Source: Gloeophyllum trabeum ATCC 11539 (lineage: Eukaryota > Basidiomycota > Agaricomycetes > Gloeophyllales > Gloeophyllaceae). From it: 64,000 nucleotides of DNA. A model generated the notes under the pieces. It did not search any database. It had not been told where the DNA came from and worked only from the letters and a program-made list of their open reading frames with translations. Location: positions 405,964-469,963 of the forward strand of contig NW_006920411.1 in NCBI RefSeq assembly GCF_000344685.1, given 5' to 3'. Both the position numbers and the translations under genes were made by a program. This document shows, in pieces, positions 32,921-43,370 of this stretch (within the stretch, counting starts at the first letter, position 1; each line of letters begins with the position of its first letter).

Positions 32921-33696
32921 TGAGGCCAGCATCAGTCAGCAAGTGGCCAGAGGTAATTAGCACGTGACCGGTGCGTCGCACGGAGTGATGGGACTGCTTG
33001 GGTCAGTGGCGGAGCGTCAAGGCGACCTCTAGGGGCTGAGACGAGCAAGTGGGAGTGCAAGAAAGTCGTATGGTGTATGGTATAACGGCGGCAAGTGCTG
33101 AGCAATCCTGTGGGTAGCGGCGTTTATTTGTTATTTATCTCCGGACGGTCGCGAAGCCATTCTGTAGTATAAATTGTACAAAGTAGCGTACAGAGAAACA
33201 AGTTTTGCACTTCACCATCTCAGAGAATTAGCGTTACGATCCCAGCGACCCTCGAAGTTCAAAAGCGTCGAACTTAGCAAATTATAACCGATCCTAGCTT
33301 TGCCAATAGGCCTGACTCGTCGAGTGATTTATCTCTGCCGTCGGTTTAATTATCTCCGGTGCGTTCTACATAGCGAAGTAAAATTAACCAAGTCTCTCTA
33401 GCAATTTCTACCCCCACAAGCATGATCCTACGACAGGTGTCGTTGCTTGCGACTTTGATTGCGACTCTTCAGAGATAAATACTCCGGAGCGTCAACTAGC
33501 ATTTGTTTTAGGTGTCAAAGTGTTTTTTTTATTTTTCTAGGTCTTCCTACGGACTACCCTACGGCGTCTTAACTCCTCCTTTCCCCCTCGAACTATTAAA
33601 TACCCCTCAGTTGTCTTGGACCGCCTTCACCCACATCACGGGGTTTAGGTGCATTTCTTTTGGTCCTTGGTGATTGTTGTGTGTCAGTGCATATCA
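32921..33696 (+). repeat. LTR-like repeat copy 1
   Basis: About 776 bases running from TGAGGCCAGCATCAGTCAGC to GTCAGTGCATATCA (TG...CA ends). It is related to 35369-35938 (same strand, 5' truncated) and to the reverse complement of 37420-38190. Shared blocks include TTATTTGTTATTTATCTCCG, AGTTTTGCACTTCACCATCT, CTTCCTACGGACTACCCTA and TTTCCCCCTCGAACTA. Flanks do not show a clean target duplication and interiors differ, so these are probably solo or truncated LTRs. Confidence 0.6.
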
Positions 33697-35368
33697 GCGT
33701 ATCCACAGGACACTGCTTGTGCTTTGGCCATAGTTCTTGTAGTGCTTGCTTTGTCGTTCCATGGATTTGTGATGCTTTCCCTTGTCGTTCATCTCCTCAT
33801 CTCCATTCATCCAAATATAATCCATGTACCGTCATGAGCCTGCTCCAATCAGATCCTGGGCAATTCTGATTTCAAGTCTTTGACTCTCTTCTATTGCACA
33901 CCTTAGGCAGGGCCAATTTGATTACATCATAACTTAGATAGCCCATAAATGTGACGGACTTAAAGGACTAGATAGACCGTATCCGGCTGATGTATCCCTA
34001 TAGAGTCCCTAGATAGCGAGCTACCGGATTTGTGCGGTATCCGTACCATCCTGAGAGGTTCCAGTGATGGTGCTCAGACACATCCTCGACACTGTTGCCT
34101 GTTACAGGCTGGTATGCATACATAGATATATCCTTACATTATTTTCCAGGCATTGGCCGGTCTTAACGTCTGCCTAGGTAATGAGGGATATCAGACAAAT
34201 CCATGCCGATGTCTTGCTGATGCCACCGCAGGGCGCACATCTGAGCCTGATGTCGGATGGGGTGATCTTGATGCGCTTGATGGTGGTCCGACACCTGCCT
34301 CATTCGGTACCAATCCCGTTAGGGATGCTAATCCTGATGGCTTGCATGAAGCCGCCATTTGCATTAGAAGCCCGCTGTTCTGTGTATGGTGCATATGTCC
34401 TACTTGTAGTTATCTTTGTAGTATCATCGCACCCCTATGCTGGTTGGATGATAGCTTGCTTGTGCCCGGGGAGAATGCAGGTACATCAGAACACAGATGG
34501 TGAGCATTGAAGGCTATCAGACTGCAAGAAGCTTAAGACATGCATTTGGTCGACACTGCAAAATGGAGAGAATCCGAAGCATCTGCTAGCAAGGTTCGTG
34601 AACATCTGTATGTCCCGATACAGCTGATTTCATTCAGTGGCTGAACCAGTATTGATGGCAATTTTGTGCAGTTACAAACACGTCAGGCTATGAATCATTG
34701 TTATTTAGGTTGCATAAGACCACTTAACAAGTATCAAATCCAATTACAAAAAAGCGACAACTTCTTCCTGCAAAATCATGACAGAACACACTTGATACCA
34801 CGTAATGTACACTATGCAGGACAGAGTCTTAATGCGCAACGAGTGTACAATCGCACCAAACAGCAGCGGCCTTCATATCTGCAGATATGTCACTCGGGGC
34901 GGTTTGGAAGTATTGGGGGGTATTGTAAATAGGTTTTTGCCTAGCCCCAGATGTCCTGTGAGACCAAACGGCTGTTCTGTAACATCAATAAACTGCGACA
35001 GATTCCTATTCTTGCTCTGATTGGCCAGAGGAGTCAGGAGCTCTCTCAGCTGTCTCCGAGGATGGCTGCGATACATCTGCTGTGTATATACCGCCATGGT
35101 TATTGCGCGACGGAGGTAAAGATGTTTCCAGTACCATCACTTATATTTCTATATGCTTGAGAAATTGAAGGCGTGCAGGTAATTACCCATATTATTGTCC
35201 ATCGGTGTAGTGATGAGTGGTGCCCCGGAAAATGAATATATATATATTATATTATGTTGTAATGACACCTATCCCAATGTCCTATACATGATCACATATC
35301 CCGACCTATGCAGTGTAAAAAATAGTAATCACCAAGGCAGCATTATTTAGGGAGAGGCACATCTTTAT
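33697..35368. other. Repeat-island sequence, no intact gene
   Basis: Frames of up to 116 codons exist around 34153-34503 but their codon content is not protein-like and no motif is visible. Probably element interior or degraded sequence. Confidence 0.4.
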
Positions 35369-35938
35369 TTGTTATTTATCTCCGGATGGTCGCAAAGCCA
35401 TTCCTGTAGTATAAATTGTACAAAGTAGTGTACAGAAAAATAAGTTTTGCACTTCACCATCTCAGAGAATTAGTGTTACAATCTCAGCGACCCTCGAAGT
35501 TCGAAAGCATCGAACTTAGCAAATTATAACCGATCCTAGCTTTGCCAATAGGCCTGACTCGTTGAAATGATTTATCTCCGCCGTTGATTTATTATCTCCG
35601 GTGTGTCCTACGTAGTGAAATAAAATTAACCAAGTCTCTCTAGCAATTTCTACCCCCGCGAGCATGATCCTACGACAGGTGTTGTCGCTTGCAACTTTGA
35701 TTGCGGCTTTTCAGAGATAAATACTCCGGAGCATCAACTAGTGTTTGTTTCAGGTGTCAAAGTGTTTGTTTTATTTTTCTAGGTCTTCCTACGGACTACC
35801 CTATGTCGTCTTACTCCTCCTTCCCCCTCGAACTATTAAAATACCCCTCAGTTGCCTTGGACCGCCTTCACCCATATCACGGGGTCTAGGTTTATTTTCT
35901 TTTGGTCGTTGGTGATTGTTGTGCGTCAGTGCATATCA
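35369..35938 (+). repeat. LTR-like repeat copy 2 (truncated)
   Basis: About 570 bases matching the last three quarters of copy 1, ending at the same GTGCATATCA. Confidence 0.65.
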
Positions 35939-36148
35939 CTGCACCGGCGGGGCCCCTCCCAGCGGACACATCTTCAAATTCGACGGGCACAACTCACCTT
36001 CCATGTTTGCTCAAGTCGAGCTTTGCACGTTGGAGCCCATGCACTACCTCAGGGATTCATTCACCAGCCATCCTTCTCATACATCCATGACACGGCGCTG
36101 ACGCTGAAACATAACTCTTAGAGCTCAGTGAATTACCCTGAGTTCTTG

Positions 36149-36228
36149 TGTTAGGAAGCAATGTCCTAACTAGTTGTCTTGAGATAACTGGGCCATGTGC
36201 CAACAGTTATGTTGACACTACCTCAGTA
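36149..36228 (+). repeat. LTR-like start related to the fragment before the gap
   Basis: Starts TGTTAGGAAGCAATGTCC and matches 30369-30448. Sequence continues with a TATA-like AGTATATATAGTAAT near 36330, as expected in an LTR promoter. The LTR end was not located. Confidence 0.55.
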
Positions 36229-37419
36229 AGCATACTGAAAGGTAGGTCTGGCCGGGCCAATGCCAACGGTCAAGTCAAGAGTCCAGGTAATCACTGTATT
36301 CAACAGGAGGTTGAACATGGATTTTCCTACAGTATATATAGTAATCGGTATAGGGGTTAATACCCAAAGAAGAGAACAATAAGAAAGGATGTGTAAGCTA
36401 TCCTGTGAGAACATAACTCAGAGGAATGAGAAATACAAGGGCGCCCATTGGTAGAAGGTGAGTCAAGAGAGATAACGTGTGAAAAGAGATAGTGTCCATG
36501 AGAAGTTGTAATCAGAGAAAGGTACTGTCCAATGGCAATGCTTGGAATGGAAATGGAATGAGATAGGCATGGGAAAATCATAACAGGTCTGACCAAAGCC
36601 GTTGAGACCACCAAAAAGGACACGAGGGTCTGACAAGAGGGTTCTGGCCGCAGCCGAGAACAAGGGACTGGAAACGAGAGCAGAGGTGGGTTGACATGCG
36701 GGGGATGATGGCATGGCAAGGTGAGGATGGATGAGGGTAGTGAAGACAATGTATGGTGATGAGGGAGATGATCGACCGAACGTGACGCAGATGTATCGAG
36801 CCGAAGGCGGGAGATGCACAACATTGATGACCACAGGGGGGATGAAATGGGCAACCCCTGGACACCAAAAGATCTTCTTCAACCTGGCAACAACAGCCTA
36901 CCCATGACCTAAGATCCAATCCTACATGACTCCAACTTGAGGGGCCACGAACGATAGCACCCAAGATGTGAATGAGAACGCGTGCACCTCGAGTGATCAA
37001 TTCGAGCGTGACAATTTGGTTTGGGGTCTTGCCAAACTGTAATGGGCACGGTGGTTGCAAGGACTGCACCCAAACACCTAGGACCAGAACACGTGGCAAA
37101 TGAGGCGCAGACGAACAGGAATGTACAGAAAGGTGTCGATTACTGGCATTGGCAAGACAAAGTCTACAAACTACAGCAGCGCGACTATCTAGACTACATT
37201 ACGTAAGCATGGAATGGACTTGATCATTGCGTCACTGACTCATGGATAACAGGTAAGAAATTATGTTATAAATGTGATAGTACCTTATAAATTCATGGAA
37301 AATTGTCTATTAGGTCCAGTAATCAGCAGACACCACCCAATACTCCTCAGCATGAGAGAGATGATGCCCATCAGCAAGAGTGGGACCAACGTACAATGGG
37401 CAGTCCAGAAATACGCCGT
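36229..37419. other. Repeat-island sequence, possible retroelement remnant
   Basis: Continues the LTR-like sequence, then holds minus-strand frames of 140-170 codons (36463-37099) without clear motifs. See rejected items. Confidence 0.35.
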
Positions 37420-38190
37420 TGATATGCACTGACACACAACAGACACCAAAGACCAAGGGGAAATAACCTAACACACCCAGCAGTATGGGAGACAACTGAA
37501 GGGTATAAAGTAGTTCGAGGGGGAAAGGAGGAGTAAGACGATGTAGGGTAGTCCGTAGGAAGACCTAGAAAAATAAAACAAAGCCTTGACACCTGAAACA
37601 AACACTAATTGAAGCTCCGGAGTATTTATCTCCAAAGAATCGAAAATAAACAAAGGTCGCAAGCACAGACACCTAGCGTAGGATCGTGCTTGCGGGATAG
37701 AAATTGCTAGAGAGACTTGGTGAATTTTATTTCACAATGTAATACTGACAAGAGATAAAATTTCGATGGCAGAGATAATTCAATCTACAAGTCAGGCCTA
37801 TTGGCAAAGCCAGGATCGGTCATAAATCACTAAGTTCTACGCTTGGAACTTCAAGGGTCGGTGAGATGGTAACTCTGATACACTGAGATGGTGAAGATCA
37901 AACTTGTTTTTACTTTTCTTTACATCATACATTTTATACTACAGCAATGACCCTGCGACCGCCCGAAGATAAATAACAAGTACTCGCTGCAACTCCCTTG
38001 ACTGCTCAGCACCTGTCCGCCGCTATACCATGCACCATACGACTACCTAGTCCCTCCATATGCTCATCCTATCCCCCTAGAGGTTGTCCTGATATGTTAG
38101 TGCTTATCCTCAGCCTTCCCATCATGCTGCACAGCATGCTAGTCACATGTGAATTAACTCCGGCCACTTGCTGACTGATGCTGGCCTCAT
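37420..38190 (-). repeat. LTR-like repeat copy 3 (inverted)
   Basis: Reverse-strand relative of copy 1 over its whole length; on this strand it runs from TGAGGCCAGCATCAGTCAGC to GTCAGTGCATATCA. Confidence 0.62.
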
Positions 38191-38499
38191 GGTCATGGAT
38201 TTAAGCCTGCAAGCTTGGTAATTTGACGGAGATGAAGGGGAGGAAGTACTGGAAGCTGGGCATGAGGACGACTCACAATCAGACAGGTGTCCGCGACTGC
38301 CAGAGGTAATTCATGCTGAAGTTACTTCTTGAGCCACTCCGGAGTGCCTGACCTCAGAGCTAAATCCTCGTAGGAATTCGCACTTGCCTCGAGGATGCTA
38401 GAAGGCCCAGATTTAAATCGAACCATTGTAGTAAGCCAGTCACACCCTAGCGGTGTGTGAGAGAGGTGTTGAATAGACTCTGTATGGTGTGGAGGAAGC

Positions 38500-38720
38500 A
38501 TCGATTCCGTGATTTCCGAGGTCAGACAATCGTGGAGGCTTATCACCGTATGCCCAAGCAACAGCCTGTTGCTCATGTTCCCTTTGCACTACCAGGCATA
38601 GCAGGTCCTTCAAATATTTCTCCACAAGGTGATGACCCAATTGCAATTCCGCAGCAGGCTCTACCTGCACCTGTCACATTTAATGGACAGAGCTATAATC
38701 ACTTGCCCATCAGGTAAATT
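38500..38720 (+). pseudogene. Possible N-terminal remnant of a Helitron protein
   Basis: Plus-strand frame reading RDFRGQTIVEAYHRMPKQQP and later ALPGIAGPSNISPQ. A similar Pro/Gln-rich GPSN-containing segment (QPDSEPIAGPSNVQNP) lies near 39850. Such low-complexity N-terminal pieces occur in fungal Helitron proteins, and a Helitron helicase end follows at 40.2 kb. Weak evidence. Confidence 0.3.
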
Positions 38721-39019
38721 GCACATTCCTGATGGACTGACAGCCCTGACAGAATCTGGGCCATTTGTGTGCCTCATGTACTGAACACTAGTTATGCTCC
38801 AGTGGCCAACTGGGGTGGTAAAACAGAAGTTATATCAATATACCTGAAGTCTAGATACTCCATCCCTCAGACAGATGTCTCCTTGCGGCAGGCCAGTCCT
38901 CACGAAACTTGACCTGACAGGGTCAAGAATGCCTTCTGACAACTGATGCCCTGATAAACCCTGATAAACCCTGACGAAGGTCTGTCAGTACCTGTCAGGG
39001 CAGAATGCAGTTTTCCTGA

Positions 39020-39310
39020 CACCCACTAGTGATGCCGCGGCCCGGCTTGGTCCGGTTATCGGCCAAAAATTTGGAACCTGGGACCGGACCACAGGTCCGG
39101 TTCAGGTGATTTCCCGGACCTTGAACCTCAAAGAACCTGAAATGGTGTTGTGTCCAGTCAGGTTCTGGTTCGAACCACTAAAAGTTGCTATATTTGGATA
39201 AGGTTCGGGTGCCTGGCACCCTCTGAACCTCATTTCAGGTTCGGTCCTCACGAAAGTTGGACCGCAGACCAGAACCTGAGTCCGCTTCGGGGTTCGAACC
39301 GGTTCTCCCA
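39020..39310. repeat. GGTTC/GGACC-rich repetitive segment
   Basis: Many interspersed copies of GGACC, GGTTC, GAACC and CCGG in both orientations, e.g. GGGACCGGACCACAGGTCCG and GGGTTCGAACCGGTTC. Subterminal arrays of this type are seen at ends of hAT-like elements; the left border CTAGTGATGCCGCGG would fit, but no right end was found. Confidence 0.45.
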
Positions 39311-40160
39311 TGTTCGGGAACCAAACTGCAGCATCCCCGACTCCCACGGTAGTTGGGAGGAGGGTTCTGTCGGGAAGAAATGGTCGCTCCACCATACAAC
39401 TCGCTCTCGCCGTGAGAACCTCATGTAAGCAACAGTCCCAACCAGACCGATGCCACTTTCGTTTCAACTTGAAGACAACTGCCCGCACACACCTAACATG
39501 AACGATCAAGTGATGCAAGTGCATAGCTTTGATAAAAGAATGCATTCAAACAAGTGAGGCCAATGGATGAGACTAGTATCTCTGAGCGGGAACCGGTAAC
39601 TCGAGGAAGCCCCTTTAAATACTGATGTAGATATAAAACAGGACTATATGAATACTGTGTATGTGTCTGTCAAGAGTGGCATTCCGCAGCTTGACCACAC
39701 ACTAGTACTGGAATACTTAATGGTTTCTGACTGGAGTCGGGGATTGGCGCTTGCGCCGCTACGATCACATAGATGCCACCTCACCTGGCTCAACAGCTGG
39801 CTGCTGTAGGCCCTCTACCTCAAGGGCCAGGAAGGCGAAGAAGACATCAGCCTGATTCTGAACCAATTGCAGGACCATCTAATGTTCAGAATCCTGTGAG
39901 TACTTAATCTCTGTATCCCTACATCTACACAAGCTGAGCATTAATGGCACAGCCCCACACACTGTCCCAGATTCACCGTGCAGCAGATACTCTATGGAGT
40001 GATCTACGGCCTATTCATGGTAACAGGAGTGCAAGGGAGCATGGACTGCAACATGTTCCTAATTCTGAGAATGCCGCTTATGTCCTACAGCCATTGCAGG
40101 TACCACCTGACTTTATGCTGCCCCACCTCAATTACCGCAGGTGCTGCCCATTGGCCCTGA

Positions 40161-40502
40161 GTACTGGAGGTCGAGCTGTTGGGAGGTGAACATCATGGCA
40201 AAAGAGTCTTCATTCCAAGGATTACATGCTCAGCTAGTGAAGCTGATACTGATCTGGCCTTTGAACTTCGCCGAAAGTAATTTCCAGTGCGTGTAGCATT
40301 TGCAATGACTATCAATAAGGCACAAGGACAATCAGTCAGCAATGTAGGCCTTGACCTATGCACGCCAGTCTTCACTCATGGACAACTCTATGTCGCTTTG
40401 TCCCGTGTTACTTCAAAGCACCGTATCAAAGTTCTATTCCCATCAAATTCTACCTCTACAGCTACCAGGAATATAGTATACCCTGAAGTCCTCCTTGAAT
40501 GA
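40161..40502 (+). pseudogene. Helitron helicase (Pif1-like) C-terminal remnant
   Basis: One frame reads ELLGGEHHGKRVFIPRI, then FELRRK, an in-frame TAA at 40278-40280, and then [32 protein letters not shown] and a terminal IVYPEVLLE before the stop at 40500-40502. MTINKAQGQ and QLYVALSR are the last helicase motifs of Pif1-like Helitron proteins. The upstream helicase and Rep domains are absent from the window, so this is a decayed 3' portion. Confidence 0.85.
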
Positions 40503-40646
40503 GTATATATCCATTCACCCCACAACACACCTATACTAACAGAATTCACAGCCCATCATAACAATCTTAATGTAATCTCATCTTATGTTAACCAGTCACA
40601 TGTATCGCACAGAATAGATATTATTATAAACCTAACCTGCTGGCTC

Positions 40647-40675
40647 CCTGTGGTGACCACAGGTGCCGCTGCTAG
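40647..40675 (+). mobile_element. Helitron 3' terminus: hairpin plus CTAG
   Basis: A perfect 7-base stem CCTGTGG/CCACAGG with a TGA loop (40647-40663) is followed 8 bases later by CTAG (40672-40675) and a T at 40676. Helitrons end in a short hairpin followed by CTRR and insert before T. It lies 145 bases after the helicase remnant on the same strand. Confidence 0.8.
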
Positions 40676-40715
40676 TACTAATTAAGGGGGGCCCTCCCGA
40701 CAGGCGACCCACGTC

Positions 40716-42122
40716 TCAGACAGTACACACCGACGCCGCTTCCCGCTTGCCCGACACATCCGCGAACGCCGCCGTCCCCTCGGCCGCCTCCTCGCCGCCG
40801 GACATGTCCGTGTGCCTGTACTGACTCTCCTCCTTCACGATCCGCAGCGGTATCCTGTTCGCCGGCTGTAGCACGGTGCTCGGCACGCCCGTCGCGATGC
40901 CGCGGCCGACACGGATCGTGATGAGGTTGAACGTGATCGGCTGCGCGGGGCATATCATGTACGTGGCCGTCAGCATTCACATTACTTATCCGTAGCAAGG
41001 AGACGCGGGACTGACGATAACTTGGACAACCTGCGCAACACGCGTCAGCGTCCCCGTCGATCAGACCGGCAGAGAGGGTGCATACCGTCTCGGACACTCC
41101 GTATTGGCCGTTGCTGTGTGCCAGGGACGTTCCGAAGAACATGACCACCCATGTCGTGTAGATCAGCCCGGAGTCGACGATCACGCGGATGGCGTGGGCC
41201 GTCGTGCTCGGCCGCGCCAGGGTGGGAGCGACCTGCGAGTGGATCCTCCACAGCCTGTACACAATGAGCGCTGCAGCCATCAACATCAGCATATCGTCGC
41301 GAGAACCACGAGGGCTGCGGGGCGGCGCACAGGTGCATATGAGGTTGAGGATCAGCGTGAGCGCGAGGAACGCGGTGATGACGTGCGTCAGCCTCGATTC
41401 CGTGAGCGTCGCGCCGTTATGGAGCATAATCTCGACCCACGCGACGCAGACGCCGGCCGCTGGAGGACGTTATTGGTGACCTGCAACGCTCGCAAGTGCG
41501 TACCTATGCATCCTGCCCACATGAGCATCGGGAACGCGACGACCCGCCAGTCCTTGTTGTATACAAAGTACGTGCGGTACATCTGACAGGGCCTGCTCAG
41601 TGCTAATTCGCTAGTAGATATATATATATGTAGGCCGTACCAGCATGCCGTCGCCGATGAGCGTCTGCACGACGTAGTCCACCGATTTCATGACGTTGAC
41701 CCACTCCCCGATCCTGGAAAACGCGACCTTGGCGCCGCCAGGTCCGGTGTAGAGCACGAAAGACACGATGTTGAACCGCAGGTCGAAAGAGACTATACAG
41801 TGTCATGTCAACTACTAATCACAACGGTGTCTCCGCAGGCAAGGAAACTGCATACCGTTGAGCGTCGCGAAGGTGGCCATGAGCAGCGTGGCGGCAAGCA
41901 CGGGCCAGTTGATTCGCTTCGTCTGTTTCAACGTGCCGGCCTTCGTGAACAGGAGCACGCGGATACAGAAACCGAACGACACCAGAAATATCCCTTGTGT
42001 TGTTCCTGGCAGTTGGCTGCGTGTTCACAGCGCGGGCGTGAATACAGCTACGTACCATACGCAACGTCTTCCATGAACGATGCCACCAAGTGGGCTTCGT
42101 CGATCGGGAGATTGGGAGCCAT
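40716..42122 (-). CDS. Seven-helix membrane protein, basidiomycete-type
   Basis: Starts MAPNLPIDEAHLVASFMEDV at 42122; exons 42122-42056, 41993-41856, about 41792-41645, about 41584-41510, about 41464-41085, a short exon reading VVQVI near 41030-41015 and a last exon from about 40951 to the stop at 40716. Hydrophobic helices: GIFLVSFGFCIRVLLF, WPVLAATLLMATFATL, FNIVSFVLY, VDYVVQTLIGDGMLMYRTYF, VVAFPMLMWAGC, VITAFLALTLILNLIC, VIVDSGLIYTTWVVMFFG. The pattern (short N-terminus, GD before YR in the middle helix, IxxSGxIYT in the penultimate helix, polar tail) is common in large agaricomycete families of unknown function. The Helitron end lies 40 bases from its stop, so its 3' UTR probably meets the element. 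Confidence 0.75.
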
Positions 42123-43370
42123 TTTCCGCGAGCGAAGAACGGGCTTCCAATTCCCTCCCCAGTGTAGGGAGTATGTATAGAGGGGAGAGCGGTGTAGACT
42201 TGGAACATGGTTCTTTATATGTTCCTGTCTAGAACTTTGCTTGGGGCGCAACAAACTGATTTCGGGGTGCATCTCTGAATAGAACTGCTTGACGAGTATT
42301 CTTACACTTGCATGGCGTACATGGAAGCTCGCCGAAGGCGATCCAGCGGCGAGTTTGCCGCTGGAAGTCGCAGAACTCATTTAGAGTTCGATGACCATCA
42401 GATATCTAACGGACAGGACTGAGGAGATTGTCCAATGCGCTGTGTGTCCGATACTAGTAGCGTAAGATGATGAGTTTCGAGAGGTGGGGCGGCGCATAAG
42501 GACGCACCCGTGAAGTAGAGGCCAGAGGGCTCGAAAGCGCGATCATGACGGGGACATGCGTGCAAATGCACAACTCAGTGGATGCAAGTATAAATGCTGG
42601 CATCATGCCATGAGCCATCACATCGCCCCAAGTAGACTAGGACGAGTGTCGGTCGATATTTGGTAGCCCGGAAGCTAGAGCATACGAATATGATAGAGTT
42701 TATCCTATCGGAATGAACTTGACCAAGGTTCAAGTTATCGCTGTGGCAGCTGTACATGGCTCTCGGGTCGAGCGTGTGAGCCGACATTCCCGCCACCCTC
42801 ATCAGTAAGTACGGGCAAACTAAACTTGACACGAAGGAGCGAAGTCAAACTCACAGCCCGGGATTATTATCACCACTTGTCAGGGTATTACGCATCACGT
42901 TCACATGTCTCCAGTAAGGCTGTTTGTTCTGGGTGTTATATATAGCTAGTCCGAGCATTGAAGGGCTCTACCGGCGTCTTGAGTTCTACCGAACTCAAGC
43001 TCGTCATCCCCCAAGTTTATCTGATTTTTGAAGCTGGCATAGATATCCTGCGCCAGAGACCGCATGATCTCCGATTGTCCGGAATAACGCGATGACATGC
43101 TTCATGAGCCTGCTGCAAGGCAGGTGCAGGGTGATCCCCCGGCGGAAGCCTGACATAGAGAGGTGTTGTAAGCTGACTGCTACCAAGACGATTGTTTGGT
43201 TGTCCTGGGGCTATAGGCAACGTATCGCGGTCCAAGGCGCGCGTAGATTGACCCCCCGGTTACGTGGAACTCTGCCTACTTGCTGCCCAAAAGTATGCTG
43301 ACCACCCCACACCTCATCTCTGCAAGTAACGCACAGCAGTATATATCAATAACAGTTGGTTTGAAACACG
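42123..43370. other. Intergenic region
   Basis: About 1.2 kb with no convincing coding or repeat signal. A TATA-like TATATATAGC occurs near 42940. Confidence 0.45.

Noticed and set aside
34153..34510. Two overlapping frames of about 110 codons in the repeat island
   Set aside because: No motif or family pattern is visible, and the same stretch is open in two frames.
36463..37099. Minus-strand frames of 140-170 codons, perhaps a Copia integrase/reverse transcriptase remnant
   Set aside because: Short segments such as KKIFWCPGVAHFIPP vaguely resemble Copia, but frames shift, no catalytic motif appears and codon use is not protein-like.
39165..39310. GGTTCGAACC motifs as tRNA T-loops
   Set aside because: They occur many times in both orientations in a G/C mosaic, with no acceptor stem or anticodon arm around them.
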